This document shows, piece after piece, positions 9,181 to 18,997 of a stretch of DNA of 64,000 bases. Location of the stretch: contig NZ_JASVWB010000002.1 in the NCBI RefSeq assembly GCF_030287445.1, forward strand, positions 2,976,001-3,040,000, written 5' to 3'. Positions within the stretch are counted from its first letter, which is position 1; the number at the start of each line of letters is the position of its first letter. Below the pieces are notes generated by a model. It did no database searches, was not told where the DNA came from, and saw nothing but the letters and a program-made list of their open reading frames with translations. This DNA is from Streptomyces sp. ALI-76-A. GTDB taxonomy: Bacteria; Actinomycetota; Actinomycetes; Streptomycetales; Streptomycetaceae. The position numbers and the translations under genes were made by a program.

Positions 9181-9369
9181 GGTGCCGCTCCATTCGACGT
9201 TTGTGAGCAGGGGGCAGCCCGGGAGACCCGGGAAAGCCGGGAAGCCAAGTGAAAGCACAACAAGTAGAGCGATAACTGAAAGCACTGTCAAACGGTTCAC
9301 ATCAGTTAGATGTCGGTATAGAGTGAAGCCGTCCAGCATGCCCGCCCCCACGTCACCCGGCAGGAGCCC

Positions 9370-11493
9370 ATGAATCAGCAGGCCAGTGCCTTCGTGACCG
9401 CCGCCGACATCTCCCGGCTGGCCGGAGTCACCCGCGCCACGGTGAGCAACTGGCGTCGTCGGCACCCAGACTTTCCGGCCCCTGCGGGAGGCACGGACAC
9501 CAGCCCCACCTACGACCTCGACGCCGTGCGCGCGTGGCTCTCGGCCCGTGGCCAACTCCCCGAGGACACACCTGCGGACCGGCTTCGCACCGCGCTGCGC
9601 ACCCACCCCGGCGACGCCGAACTGGCCCTGCACCTGCTCCCTGTGGTGCTCGCGGCTGCCCGGCTGAACCGGGGAGAGCGCGAAGCCCTTCCCGCACTGC
9701 GTGACGACGCACTGCTGCGATGGGTGCGGTCAGCTGCGGACGACGGGGCCAAGGGCTTCCCGGGAACCGAAGACGCCGTATACACCTCCCAGGCGGCGGG
9801 GCCGCTGAGGGCCTTGCTGCAGTGCGTCGTCGCGGACGGCGCCGAGGCTGCGACGGATGTCCTGGCCGAACGCCTGCTGGAGGACACGGGGGGCACCGGC
9901 ACCTACCTCACGCCGCGTCCCTTGGCCGACCTCATGGCTCGGCTCCTGACCGACAGCACGGGTGCTTTCCCCGTGAGCGTTCTCGACCCCGCGTGCGGCA
10001 CCGGATCGCTGCTCGCCGCGGCGGCATCCGCAGGGGCGAGCGAACTTCACGGCCAAGACATCCTCGCCGCCCAGGCCGCCCAGGCCGCCGTGCGGCTCCG
10101 GCTGAGCGCACCCGAGACGGCCATCACCGTACGTACGGGAGACAGCCTGCGCTCCGACGCCTTCAAGGGCCTCACCGCGGACGCCGTCCTGTGCAATCCC
10201 CCATACGGGGTCCGTGAATGGGGACACCATGACCTGGCCTACGACCAACGCTGGGCCTACGGCGTGCCTCCCAAGGGCGAGCCCGAACTCGCCTGGGTCC
10301 AGCACTGCCTGGCCCATCTCGCGCCTGGGGGCCGTGCCGTACTGCTCATGCCGCCCGCCGTCGCCGAGCGCACCGCCGGCCGGCGCATCCGGGCTCAGCT
10401 CGTACGCGACGGAGCCCTCCGCGCGGTCGTCTCGCTTCCCCAGGGCGCGGCCACCCCGCTCCACATCGGCCTGCACCTGTGGGTGCTGGAACGGCCCGAT
10501 CCGCAGGCTGAAGCCCCGGGGACGATCCTGCTCGTCGATGCGTCCCCTTCCGAGAGCCGGGATCTGGACTGGGCCACCATCGACAACACCGTGCTCTCGG
10601 TGTGGCGGCCCTACCTCGCCAGCCAGGACGGCTTCACCGGAGCCCCGGGGATCGCCGCCGCCATGCCGGTCACCGACCTCCTGGACGAAGCCGTGGACCT
10701 AACCCCGGCCCGCCGCATCCGGACGGCTTCCCAACAAGCACTGCGTCCCGCCCTGCTGGCCCGGCAGGCATCGGAGCTGTACGACCAACTCCGTCGAACG
10801 GCAACAGACCTGGTCGGCCTCAGCACCGACGGCGATTGGCCGCCGGCCGATGACCAGCCCCGCGACTGGCGCACCGCAACGGTTTCGGACCTTCTGCGCG
10901 GCGGCGCACTCAGTCTGCTCCACACCGCGCCCCCGGGCCGCCGGACCCGTAGCGGCCAACCGCAGCCCCGGCCCGAAGCGGAATCCGGCGCACGACCGAC
11001 GCTCACGGCTGCCGACGTCTTCGAGAACCGGCCCGCCTCCGGAACGGAAGCGGACCTGCCCGCCGACGTCGTCCTCTCCTCGGTCCAGGCAAGTGACGTG
11101 CTTCTCACAGAGCTCCTCCGCGTGGGACGCACGGCCGTGGCCCGGGTCGTCGAGCCGGACGAGACAGGATGCTTCCTGGGGCCCCATCTGCTGCTCTTCC
11201 GCCCGGACCAACGTCGGCTCGATCCTTGGTTCCTGGCCGGGTTCCTCGCGGCGGAGCAGAACGTCAACGCCGCGGCCACCGGCACATCCATCATCCGGGT
11301 GGACCCCCGGCGGCTACGCGTTCCCCTGCTCCCGCTCGCGGAGCAGCAGCGCTACGGCGCCGCCTTCCGCAGCCTGCACGAACTGCGTACCGCCGCGCGC
11401 CGTGCCGACCGAGCCGCCGAGGACGTCACACGTCTCCTCAGCACCGGACTCACCGGCGGCGCTCTGTTGCCGCGCGGTCACGGATCGGCGTGA
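9370..11493 (+). CDS. N6-adenine DNA methyltransferase with N-terminal HTH and C-terminal TRD-like region
   Basis: 707 residues from ATG 9370 (AGGAG seven bases upstream). The first ~60 residues form a MerR/excisionase-like helix-turn-helix (TAADISRLAGVTRATVSNWRR). An N6-MTase domain follows with SAM-binding VLDPACGTGSLL near residue 203 and catalytic NPPYG near 277. The last ~130 residues (LDPWFLAGFLAAEQNVNAA ... RVPLLPLAEQQRYGAAF) resemble one half of an HsdS target-recognition subunit. It therefore looks like a self-contained M+S fusion that picks its own site. It lies 80 bp upstream of hsdM and is co-directional, giving the locus two distinct adenine methylase systems. Confidence 0.87.
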   Translation: MNQQASAFVTAADISRLAGVTRATVSNWRRRHPDFPAPAGGTDTSPTYDLDAVRAWLSARGQLPEDTPADRLRTALRTHPGDAELALHLLPVVLAAARLNRGEREALPALRDDALLRWVRSAADDGAKGFPGTEDAVYTSQAAGPLRALLQCVVADGAEAATDVLAERLLEDTGGTGTYLTPRPLADLMARLLTDSTGAFPVSVLDPACGTGSLLAAAASAGASELHGQDILAAQAAQAAVRLRLSAPETAITVRTGDSLRSDAFKGLTADAVLCNPPYGVREWGHHDLAYDQRWAYGVPPKGEPELAWVQHCLAHLAPGGRAVLLMPPAVAERTAGRRIRAQLVRDGALRAVVSLPQGAATPLHIGLHLWVLERPDPQAEAPGTILLVDASPSESRDLDWATIDNTVLSVWRPYLASQDGFTGAPGIAAAMPVTDLLDEAVDLTPARRIRTASQQALRPALLARQASELYDQLRRTATDLVGLSTDGDWPPADDQPRDWRTATVSDLLRGGALSLLHTAPPGRRTRSGQPQPRPEAESGARPTLTAADVFENRPASGTEADLPADVVLSSVQASDVLLTELLRVGRTAVARVVEPDETGCFLGPHLLLFRPDQRRLDPWFLAGFLAAEQNVNAAATGTSIIRVDPRRLRVPLLPLAEQQRYGAAFRSLHELRTAARRADRAAEDVTRLLSTGLTGGALLPRGHGSA

Positions 11494-11573
11494 AACGTGC
11501 GGCCCGGCGCCGCGAGCGGCCAGACTTGACCTCTCCCGTCCCTCTGGGACGGCGAAACTTCGGAAGGACAGCG

Positions 11574-13670
11574 TTGAACAGCAGTAAGCACACGGAACTG
11601 GCGAACCATGCGTGGTCGGTAGCCGACCTCCTGCGCGGCGACTACAAGCAGTCCGACTACGGCAAGGTGATCCTGCCGTTCACTGTGCTACGGCGCCTGG
11701 AGTGTGTCCTCGCGCCGACCAAGGACAAGGTCCTGGAAGTCGCCGCCCGCTACCAGGGCCAGGACATCAACCCCGACCGCTTCCTGCGCAAAGCGTCCGG
11801 CCACAGTTTCTACAACACCAGCACCTACACGCTGAAGGCCATCGCGGGCGACGCCACTCACGCGGCGAAGTACCTGAACGAGTACTACGGCGCCTTCTCC
11901 CCGAACGCCAGGGAAGTTTTGGAGCGGTACGACTTCGCCCAGCAGATCAAGAGGCTGGACGCGGCAGACCTGCTGTACCAGGTGGTCGGACGGTTCGCCG
12001 ACCTCGACCTACGGCCGGTGAAGAGGGACGCAGAAGGCAATGTCGTGCTCGACGAGTACGGCAAGCCGATCGAAATCGTCACCAATCACCAGATGGGATA
12101 CGTCTTCGAGGAGCTGATCCGGCGCTTCGCCGAACAGTCCAACGAGACGGCCGGTGAGCACTTCACGCCTCGGGAAGTCATCCGGCTGATGGTCAACCTG
12201 CTCATCGCCCCGGACAGTGACGCGCTGGCCCTGCCGGGCACCGTCCGCACGGTCATGGACCCGGCCTGCGGGACCGGCGGCATGCTCAGCGCGGCCGAGG
12301 AGCACATCACCGCCCATAACCCGGACGCCACGGTCAAGGTCTTCGGACAGGAACTCAACCCCGAGTCCTGGGCCATCTGCAGGTCAGACATGATGATCAA
12401 GGGTCAGGACCCGGAGAACATCAAGTTCGGCAACTCCTTCAGCGACGACGGCTTCAGCAGCGACGACTCCAAGAGGGACAAGAACACGCCCACCACCTTC
12501 GATTACCTGCTGGCCAATCCGCCGTTCGGCGTGGAGTGGAAGAAGGTCAAGGACGCGGTCGAGTACGAACACGAACACCTGGGCGACAGTGGGCGGTTCG
12601 GCGCCGGCCTGCCACGCATCAACGACGGGTCGCTGCTCTTCCTTCAGCACATGATCTCGAAGATGAAGCCGGTGGACGCGTCGGGGGCGGGCGGCAGCCG
12701 GATCGCCATCGTCTTCAACGGCTCCCCGCTGTTCACGGGGGCGGCGGAGTCGGGTGAGTCCAAGATCCGGCAGTGGATCCTCGAGAATGACTGGCTGGAG
12801 GGCATCGTCGCCCTACCCGACCAGCTCTTCTACAACACCGGCATCTCCACGTACTTCTGGGTGCTGAGCAACCGCAAGGCCAGGGACCGGCGCGGCAAGG
12901 TCGTGCTGCTGGACGCGCGCGACTACTGGCGCAAGATGCGGAAGTCGCTCGGCGACAAGCGCAAGGAACTGGGCGAGCAGCACATCTCCGAGATCACGCG
13001 GCTCTACACGGAGGCGCTGGCGGTCGTCGACGCGGCGGAGAAGGGCGGCGGGCACGACCTGGCCGACCGGGCCGGGAAGATCAAGGTCTTCCGCAACCAG
13101 GACTTCGGGTACCACCGGATCACCGTCGAACGGCCGCTGAAGCTCCGCTTCGAGGTGACGGAGGAGACGCTGACGGCCATCACCGCGTCCAAGCCGATCG
13201 CACGGGCCACGGACGCAGAGGCGTTCGCGGAGGCGCTGCGCCCGCTGGTCGGCAAGTCCTGGACGACGAAGTCCGACGCGTGGATCGACCTGAAGGACGC
13301 GATCGTCGCGGCCGGCCTGATGTGGCCAACAGGCGCGCCGTTCGGCAAGGCGCTGCGGGAGGCGGTCGGCGTCCGCGACCCGGAGGGCGAGGTCCAGCGC
13401 ATCAAGGGCGGGCCGGAACCGGACCCGGAACTGCGGGACTACGAGGACGTGCCGCTGGAGGAGGACGTGGAGGAGTACCTGCGGCGGGAGGTTCTGCCAC
13501 ATGTCCCGGACGCGTGGATCGACCACACCAAGACGAAGATCGGCTACGAGATCCCGTTCACTCGGCACTTCTACGTTTACAAGCCGCCGCGGCCGTTGAC
13601 GGAGATCGATGCGGAGTTGAATGCCTTGGAGGCCGAGATTCAGGCGCTGCTTGGGGAGGTGACGGAGTGA
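11574..13670 (+). CDS. hsdM: Type I restriction-modification methylase subunit HsdM
   Basis: About 698 residues. The start is set at TTG 11574 because GGAAGGA (11562-11568) precedes it and the HsdM N-terminal helical domain begins at once (ANHAWSVADLLRGDYKQSDYG). Motif I is MDPACGTGGMLSAAEEH (about residue 228) and the catalytic motif is LLANPPFGVEWK (about 312). HsdM modifies adenine at the HsdS-chosen site. Its length exceeds the ~500 of classical EcoKI-type subunits, with an acidic C-terminal extension. The stop overlaps the hsdS GTG (GTGA), indicating translational coupling. Confidence 0.95.
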   Translation: MNSSKHTELANHAWSVADLLRGDYKQSDYGKVILPFTVLRRLECVLAPTKDKVLEVAARYQGQDINPDRFLRKASGHSFYNTSTYTLKAIAGDATHAAKYLNEYYGAFSPNAREVLERYDFAQQIKRLDAADLLYQVVGRFADLDLRPVKRDAEGNVVLDEYGKPIEIVTNHQMGYVFEELIRRFAEQSNETAGEHFTPREVIRLMVNLLIAPDSDALALPGTVRTVMDPACGTGGMLSAAEEHITAHNPDATVKVFGQELNPESWAICRSDMMIKGQDPENIKFGNSFSDDGFSSDDSKRDKNTPTTFDYLLANPPFGVEWKKVKDAVEYEHEHLGDSGRFGAGLPRINDGSLLFLQHMISKMKPVDASGAGGSRIAIVFNGSPLFTGAAESGESKIRQWILENDWLEGIVALPDQLFYNTGISTYFWVLSNRKARDRRGKVVLLDARDYWRKMRKSLGDKRKELGEQHISEITRLYTEALAVVDAAEKGGGHDLADRAGKIKVFRNQDFGYHRITVERPLKLRFEVTEETLTAITASKPIARATDAEAFAEALRPLVGKSWTTKSDAWIDLKDAIVAAGLMWPTGAPFGKALREAVGVRDPEGEVQRIKGGPEPDPELRDYEDVPLEEDVEEYLRREVLPHVPDAWIDHTKTKIGYEIPFTRHFYVYKPPRPLTEIDAELNALEAEIQALLGEVTE

Positions 13671-14884
13671 CTTCACTCAGGATTAAAGATGTCACTCAAA
13701 TCAACCGGAAAGTGCTCCCCGAAAACACGGATCCGAATTTTCGTTTTCGATATATCGACATCGGCTCAGTCGATAACCTCGGACGTGTGAACATTCCCGA
13801 CGAGGAGGTGAATTTCAGCTCTGCCCCGTCACGGGCTCGACGCCTTGCGCCAGCTGGTGCAGTTGCTGTATCAACGGTGCGAACCTACCTGCGCGCCATT
13901 GCTCACGTGCCTGAATTCGCGACACCGCTGGTCTTCTCGACTGGGTTCGCAATACTAGAGGCTGGCGCACAGATCGATAGCCGTTTTCTAGCCCACTACT
14001 GCCAATCTCAAGCCTTCGTTGACGAGGTAGTTGCCAGGTCAGTGGGAGTGAGCTTTCCAGCCATCAATGCAGCCGACATTGGCAATCTACCAATCGTGCT
14101 CCCCGACCGAGAAGAGCAGCGCCGCATCGCCGACTTCCTCGACGCCGAGACCGCCCGCATCGACTCTTTAGACACCTCTCGGTCCGCGCAGTTGAACCTC
14201 CTCGCAGCACGCGAACGAGCGATGCTCGACCTCTCGTTCCGAGAGGCACGATCCGCAACTCGGACGCGGCTCAAATACCTCTTCTCCGTGCGCCCGCGAT
14301 ACGGCGTTCTGGTTCCGGTGTTCACGGACGAAGGCGTCCCGTTCATCCGGGTCAACGACCTTCTGGACCTGGAGGGGCGGGCCGACGGCCTGCGCAATAT
14401 TCCGAGCGAACTGTCAGCGCAGTACGCCAGAAGCGTTGTACAGCCGGGCGATCTGCTGATGAGCGTTGTGGGAACGCTCGGACGTGCGGCGATCGCCCCC
14501 GCGAGCCTGGCTGGTGCGAACATCGCGAGAGCCGTGTGTTCGATGCGTTTCATGCCCGAGGTGGAGGTGGAACTCGTAAAGTCCTGGCTCGGCACGAGCG
14601 CCTTCCACAAGCAAGCCCTCGTCGCCACGAGCACAGATACGGCTCAGCCGACGCTCGGCATGGAAGACTTGGGCAATTTCGCGCTGACCTGGCCATCGGA
14701 CCCACAGGAACGGAAACACTTGGTCCGGGAGATCGCTCGCATTCAGGACTCCATGAGGCGCCTAAGCAGCAAACTGGAGCGTCAGAAATCGGTCCTCGCC
14801 GAACGGCGTCAAGCCCTGATCACCGCCGCCGTCACCGGTCAGATCGACGTGTTCTCTGCCAGCGGACGAGGGATCGAGGAATGA
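13667..14884 (+). CDS. hsdS: Type I restriction-modification specificity subunit HsdS
   Basis: 405 residues from GTG 13667, overlapping the hsdM stop, with GGGGAGG upstream. Two target-recognition domains alternate with conserved helices: DREEQRRIADFLDAETARID near residue 147 and the LVREIARIQ/ERQKSVLAERRQALI region near 350-390. The second conserved region ends QALITAAVTGQIDV, a common HsdS C-terminus. The first recognition domain (about 13,680-14,100) is clearly less GC-rich than hsdM and hsdR, as expected if the domain was swapped in from another source. The recognition sequence cannot be deduced. Confidence 0.93.
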   Translation: MTSLRIKDVTQINRKVLPENTDPNFRFRYIDIGSVDNLGRVNIPDEEVNFSSAPSRARRLAPAGAVAVSTVRTYLRAIAHVPEFATPLVFSTGFAILEAGAQIDSRFLAHYCQSQAFVDEVVARSVGVSFPAINAADIGNLPIVLPDREEQRRIADFLDAETARIDSLDTSRSAQLNLLAARERAMLDLSFREARSATRTRLKYLFSVRPRYGVLVPVFTDEGVPFIRVNDLLDLEGRADGLRNIPSELSAQYARSVVQPGDLLMSVVGTLGRAAIAPASLAGANIARAVCSMRFMPEVEVELVKSWLGTSAFHKQALVATSTDTAQPTLGMEDLGNFALTWPSDPQERKHLVREIARIQDSMRRLSSKLERQKSVLAERRQALITAAVTGQIDVFSASGRGIEE

Positions 14885-15101
14885 TCGCGCCGTGAGTCCA
14901 GCCGCGCCCCACCTCTGGCCGCCGTTCGTCGCACGCATTCAGGTAGACAACTACAAGTACATTACTAGACGTTATGCGACGGCAAGGCCCGACTGACCCA
15001 AGACACGGGACCTCGACCTTGTCCGCACCAAATTATGTCTTCGACAACTTCTGCCGCGACATCACCTGTCTAATCACCGGAAACCGGGGGGAATACCGCT
15101 T

Positions 15102-18100
15102 ATGCCCGTTCACGATGAAGCAGCCTTTGGAAACGCAATAGTCGCCGCCTTGCTCAAGCGCGGTTGGTCTGAAGGAAACCGACAGGACTACCGCCCCCAA
15201 CTCGGCCTGGACACCTCCCAGCTCACCGAATTCATCGGCAAGACCCAGGCCGACGACTGGGCCGAACTGATCGCCCTCTACGGCGGGGATCCCAACGTCG
15301 CCCAGGCCGGGTTCGCCAAGCGGGTGGATCAGGCGATCGGAACCGACGGTGTGCTGGACGTACTCCGCAAAGGCGTGAAGGACCACGGCGTCCTGATCAG
15401 GCTGGCCTACTTCAAGCCGTCGCTCGTCGCGTCGGACGCCGTCCTGGACGACTACCGGGCGAACCGGCTGACCTTCGTCAAGGAGTTGCAGTACGCGGCG
15501 AGGCAGGCAGACAAGGGCAACGAGCTGGACCTCACACTGTTCCTCAACGGAATCCCGCTGGCGACCGCCGAGTTGAAGAACGCCCTCACACGGCAGGGGG
15601 CGGAGCACGCCAAGGAGCAGTACCGACTCAAGCGGGACCCCACTGAGCTGATCTTCGCGCGCCGCGTCATCGCGAACTTCGCCGTGGACACGGACGTGGT
15701 CTACGTCGCGCCCGAACTGCGCGGCAAGCTGACGCGGTTCCTACCGTTCAACACGGGCTCGGAGGGGCCGGGGAAGCCGGGCGGAGCCGGGAACCCTGCG
15801 CCCACCGTCCCCGGGACGTACGCGACCTCGTACCTCTGGGAACAGATCTGGGAGCGGGGCACCTGGCTGGACCTGATCGAGCGGTTCGTGCACCTCAGCA
15901 AGGAGAAGGGCCCGGACGGGCGGACGCGGAAGAAGCTGATCTTCCCGCGCTACCACCAGTGGGACATCGTCAAGAAGCTCGCCGACCACGCGGCCCGCCA
16001 CGGTGCTGGTCACAACTACCTCGGCATGGCCTCCGCCGGCTCGGGCAAATCGAACACCATCGGGTGGCTGTCGCACCGCCTGTCGTCGCTGCACACCCCC
16101 ACCGACCCCGCCGAGATCGACCCCGACGCCTTGGCCGCCGGACTCAAGCCCGGTGTCCCCGTCTTCGACAAGGTCGTGATCATCACCGACCGCCGTAATC
16201 TCGACGCCCAACTGCGCGAGACAGTCGGCAGTTTCGAGAAGACCGCCGGTCTTGTCGTGAAGATCGACGAGAAGCACGGCGCGAAGTCCGACCAGCTCGC
16301 CAAAGCGCTGTCCCGTGAGACCGGAAAGATCATCACGGTCACGCTGCACACCTTCCCCGCCCTCATCGACTACCTGCGCCGCAACCCCACCGAAATCCAA
16401 GGTCACAACTTCGCGATCATCGTGGACGAGGCCCACTCCTCGCAGTCCGGCGATGCGGCAACCGCCGTCCGCGCGGCGCTGCGTGACCTGGGCCTGGATT
16501 CCGACTCCGACGAGGCTGGAGCGACCGAGGCGCCGGCGGCAAGCACCGATGCCAAGCTCCGCCGGAAAGCCACCCAGCGCAGCAAGGCCTCCAACCTCTC
16601 CTACTTCGCGTTCACGGCGACACCCAAGGCCAAGACGCTCGAACTCTTCGGCACCCTGGACACCGTCAACGGCAAGCCGGCGTATGTCCCCTTCCACACG
16701 TACTCGATGCGCCAGGCCATCGAGGAAGGCTTCATCCTCGACCCCCTGCGCACCTACGTCACGTACGACACGTACTGGAAGTTGGTGAACAAGAACCCGG
16801 CCGAGCGCGAAGTGGACCCGTCCAAGGCGAACCCCCTGCTCGCCCGGTACGCACTCACGCACGACTCCACCGTGACGCAACAGGCGCAAGTGATCGTCGA
16901 ACACTTCCGCACGCACACCGCCGGACGGCTCGGCGGGCGTGCCAAGGCCATGGTGGTGACGGCCTCCCGGCACAGCGCCGTACAGATGGCCCGCGCCATC
17001 AGGAAGTACATCGGCGACAACGCGTATGCCGACCCCGGCGTCCTGGTCGCGTTCTCCGGCAGCCTGACGTACGACGGCGAGGAGACCACCGAGCCGAAGG
17101 AGAACGGCGGCCTCCCCGAGTCAGCGCTGCCGAAGGCGTTCGCGTACACGCGCAAGGACGACAAGGCCGTGCGCACCGGGGGGACGGCGACTCAGCGCGA
17201 GTACCGCATCCTGGTCGTCGCCGAGAAGTACCAGACCGGTTTCGACCAGCCGCTGCTCACCACGATGTACGTGAACAAGAAGCTCGCGGGCATCAGCGCC
17301 GTCCAGACACTCTCCCGGCTGAACCGCACCGCCGACCGCAAGTCGCAGGCGGACCTGGCCGTACTGGACTTCGTCAACGACGCCGAGGACATCAAGGAGT
17401 CCTTCCGCCCGTACTTCGAGGAGGCGAACACCCTTCCCTCCGACCCCAATCTCCTCTACACCGCGCAGAGCCAGGTCATGCGGGCCGACATCCTCGTCGA
17501 GGAGGAGATGCGGGAGTTCGCGGACGCCTATCTGGCAGCCGAGGAGAAGGCAGCAGGCTCGGCTGCCCGCTGGGAGAAGCTCCACGCGGAGCTGTACCGG
17601 CATCTGGACCCCGCCGTTGGACGGTTCACTGAGCTCCTGGACCGCAAGGACGAGGCCGGCGACCCCGACGAGGAAGCCGCCGAGGCCGCCGAGCAGTTCC
17701 GCGCGGACCTCAACGACTACGTACGGAAGTACGGCTTCCTCTCGCAGATCGTGCCCTACCGCGACGCTGACCTCGAATGCCTCTACCTCTACGGCCGCCA
17801 CCTGCTCAACCGCCTGCCACGACGCGGAGACGGCGGCGTGGACATAGGAGACATCGACCTCAGCCACCTGCGCATCCAGAAGACCGGCCAGCACGACCTC
17901 GCGCTGACCGCCGAGGGAGCCGCGGAGCTGCGCGGCTTCGGTGAAGGCGGGGGCGGCGCCAAGGAGCAGGAGAAGTCGCTGCTGTCGGAGCTGATCGAGA
18001 AGTTCAACGACAAGTTCGGCACCGACTTCACCGATCAGGACGTGATCACGCCGTTCTCGGAGGCGAAGGCCGACCCGAAGGTCCGCGCCGCCGCCGTCAA

Positions 18101-18299
18101 CGACGAGGAGAACTTCGGGCTCGTCTTCGATGAGGTCTTCGAGGACAAGATGGCCGAACACATCGACACCATCGCCGACATGGGACGGCAGTACTTCAGC
18201 CACGACGACAGCTTCAAGCAGTCGCTCAACCAGAGTGCGCGGCGGGCGGCGTGGCGAATGATCCGCCGGGAGGAGAACATCGACGACGACGCGGCCTGA
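15102..18299 (+). CDS. hsdR: Type I restriction endonuclease subunit HsdR
   Basis: 1065 residues from ATG 15102, preceded by GGGGGGA. The N-terminal nuclease domain shows the PD-(D/E)xK pattern ending in ATAELKN (about residue 150). The translocase core has Walker A ASAGSGKSNT (about 310), DEAH (about 445) and FTATP (about 507), with TGFDQPLL and QTLSRLNR later in the second RecA lobe. HsdR loops DNA and cuts unmodified targets at a distance. It is separated from hsdS by 217 bp of lower-GC, non-coding sequence, so it may have its own promoter, a common way to delay the nuclease relative to the methylase. Confidence 0.95.
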   Translation: MPVHDEAAFGNAIVAALLKRGWSEGNRQDYRPQLGLDTSQLTEFIGKTQADDWAELIALYGGDPNVAQAGFAKRVDQAIGTDGVLDVLRKGVKDHGVLIRLAYFKPSLVASDAVLDDYRANRLTFVKELQYAARQADKGNELDLTLFLNGIPLATAELKNALTRQGAEHAKEQYRLKRDPTELIFARRVIANFAVDTDVVYVAPELRGKLTRFLPFNTGSEGPGKPGGAGNPAPTVPGTYATSYLWEQIWERGTWLDLIERFVHLSKEKGPDGRTRKKLIFPRYHQWDIVKKLADHAARHGAGHNYLGMASAGSGKSNTIGWLSHRLSSLHTPTDPAEIDPDALAAGLKPGVPVFDKVVIITDRRNLDAQLRETVGSFEKTAGLVVKIDEKHGAKSDQLAKALSRETGKIITVTLHTFPALIDYLRRNPTEIQGHNFAIIVDEAHSSQSGDAATAVRAALRDLGLDSDSDEAGATEAPAASTDAKLRRKATQRSKASNLSYFAFTATPKAKTLELFGTLDTVNGKPAYVPFHTYSMRQAIEEGFILDPLRTYVTYDTYWKLVNKNPAEREVDPSKANPLLARYALTHDSTVTQQAQVIVEHFRTHTAGRLGGRAKAMVVTASRHSAVQMARAIRKYIGDNAYADPGVLVAFSGSLTYDGEETTEPKENGGLPESALPKAFAYTRKDDKAVRTGGTATQREYRILVVAEKYQTGFDQPLLTTMYVNKKLAGISAVQTLSRLNRTADRKSQADLAVLDFVNDAEDIKESFRPYFEEANTLPSDPNLLYTAQSQVMRADILVEEEMREFADAYLAAEEKAAGSAARWEKLHAELYRHLDPAVGRFTELLDRKDEAGDPDEEAAEAAEQFRADLNDYVRKYGFLSQIVPYRDADLECLYLYGRHLLNRLPRRGDGGVDIGDIDLSHLRIQKTGQHDLALTAEGAAELRGFGEGGGGAKEQEKSLLSELIEKFNDKFGTDFTDQDVITPFSEAKADPKVRAAAVNDEENFGLVFDEVFEDKMAEHIDTIADMGRQYFSHDDSFKQSLNQSARRAAWRMIRREENIDDDAA

Positions 18300-18342
18300 C
18301 CCGCCCGGCCCTCCATCCCTCCCTGCCGACCACTTCCCCTGG

Positions 18343-18756
18343 TCAGCCTCCCTGATGGAACGAGAGCCCCGCGATCACGGACGTTCCGCGCGTGGGGCGG
18401 GGCCGGACGGTCCAGGCGGTGGCGAGGCTCTCGACGAGGAGCAGGCCCCGACCGTTCTCGCTGTCAGGGCCCGGGTGGGCCGGAATGGGTTTGCCGGTAC
18501 CCGGGTCGGAGACGGCCAGCCAGTAGTGTCCGTCGGCCGGCCACAGAACGAGTTCAACGAGGTCCCCGTCCTCCCCACAGGCACCGTGACGGATGGCGTT
18601 GGTGAGCAACTCCGAGGTCAACAGGCGGAGGTCGTCGCCGAGTTGGGCACGGAGGACGTCCGGCAGCGATTCGGCGACGGCGTGCCGGGCCCGCCGTACG
18701 GAGGCGGGACGGGCGGGAAAGCGCCAGTGGGCAGGGACGAGAGGGATTTCGGGCAT
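18343..18756 (-). CDS. HATPase_c anti-sigma-like ATP-binding protein
   Basis: 137 residues from ATG 18756 (MPEIPLVPAHWRFPARP); longer in-frame starts up to 18870 lack support. N-box ELLTNAIRHG (about residue 60), AVSDPGTGKP (about 89) and ENGRGLLLVESL (about 106) define a GHKL ATPase of the SpoIIAB/RsbW type that is very numerous in Streptomyces. It is divergent from an XRE regulator and a small partner protein. This trio is the arrangement seen at whiJ-like and abaA-like loci, where such proteins modulate development or antibiotic production. Partner sigma or regulator is unknown. Confidence 0.85.
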   Translation of the reverse strand: MPEIPLVPAHWRFPARPASVRRARHAVAESLPDVLRAQLGDDLRLLTSELLTNAIRHGACGEDGDLVELVLWPADGHYWLAVSDPGTGKPIPAHPGPDSENGRGLLLVESLATAWTVRPRPTRGTSVIAGLSFHQGG

Positions 18757-18997
18757 GGCGAACTCCGCGACTCTGTGAGGGGTTTGGGGTCGCCGGTGGC
18801 CTACCGCCCTGGTCGCGGGCACACCCGCCCCAGGGCGGACGGGCATGCTCGCGCGGCGCGCTTCCGGCATTGCGGTGTGTAACTTGCGCGATACTCACAG
18901 TAGAACATCGGGGGTACATGTGCTACCAAGTCCCGAAGTCCGTTGGAAGGAACTTCGCTTCGCGGCAGACTGAGCCGCACGCGACGAGAGGGAACGC

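Noticed and set aside
14885..15101. Small gene between hsdS and hsdR
   Set aside because: Only very short frames exist; the sequence is lower in GC and better explained as a promoter or leader of hsdR.
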